Made by a program: the position numbers and the translations under genes
Shown: in pieces, positions 63,965 through 64,000 of the stretch
Layout of the letters: each line of letters begins with the position of its first letter
How positions within the stretch are numbered: position 1 is the first letter of the stretch
Origin: Aphidius gifuensis
Taxonomy: Eukaryota > Arthropoda > Insecta > Hymenoptera > Braconidae
Length of the DNA stretch: 64,000 bases
Assembly: GCF_014905175.1 (NCBI RefSeq)
Contig: NC_057789.1
Location: 28,392,555-28,456,554, forward strand
Direction: 5' to 3'
The notes under the pieces: model-generated
What the model was told of the DNA's origin: nothing
The model's input: only the letters and a program-made list of their open reading frames with translations
The model's database searches: none

Positions 63965-64000
63965 GTAAGTACTCCTATAAACCTTTAAACCACAAATAAA

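Overview
This is a 64 kb stretch of an AT-rich animal nuclear genome. The gene set (replication-dependent histones, Cdk9, a gbb/60A-type BMP ligand, MAU2/SCC4, the complex I subunit NDUFS7, the CAK subunit MAT1, a Wnt ligand, a claudin-like tetraspan protein) and the small GT-AG introns point to an insect. The extreme AT bias and short introns suggest a hymenopteran, possibly a parasitoid wasp. That last step is a guess, because no sequence search was possible. All gene models were built by reading exons, splice sites and phases by hand.

Layout: 1-7.1 kb holds the 3' part of a claudin-like tetraspan gene (+) with a pair of same-length, mutually exclusive exons. 8.5-10.1 kb is an F-box/leucine-rich-repeat gene (+), and its inverted paralogue lies at 28.3-30.3 kb (-). 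10.6-12.0 kb is a glutaminyl-peptide cyclotransferase (+). 12.4-19.5 kb is a histone group: a broken H2B (-), H2A (+), H3 (-) and H4 (+), each followed by the same 3' stem-loop, with Cdk9 (-) lying between H2A and H3. No H1 was seen. 20.2-22.9 kb is an intronless BMP precursor (-). Then come MAU2 (+), NDUFS7 (-), the second F-box gene (-) and MAT1 (+). From 35.3 kb to the window end lies a Wnt gene (+) with a first intron of about 27 kb that contains tRNA-derived SINE copies, a 560-bp direct repeat, minisatellites and a hairpin element.

The most unusual object is the BMP-type precursor. It carries three complete tandem copies of a gbb-like prodomain, separated by Glu/Asp-rich linkers, before a single furin site and one seven-cysteine ligand domain. 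Each prodomain copy has a cysteine at the same place, and the ligand lacks the tryptophans normally found at the receptor-binding wrist.

The neighbouring genes do not form one pathway. Cdk9 sits inside the histone group; in other animals Cdk9 is linked to histone mRNA 3'-end formation, but here only adjacency is seen. H3/H4 and H2A/H2B keep the usual divergent pairing. The F-box, histone and SINE regions all show signs of local duplication and insertion.
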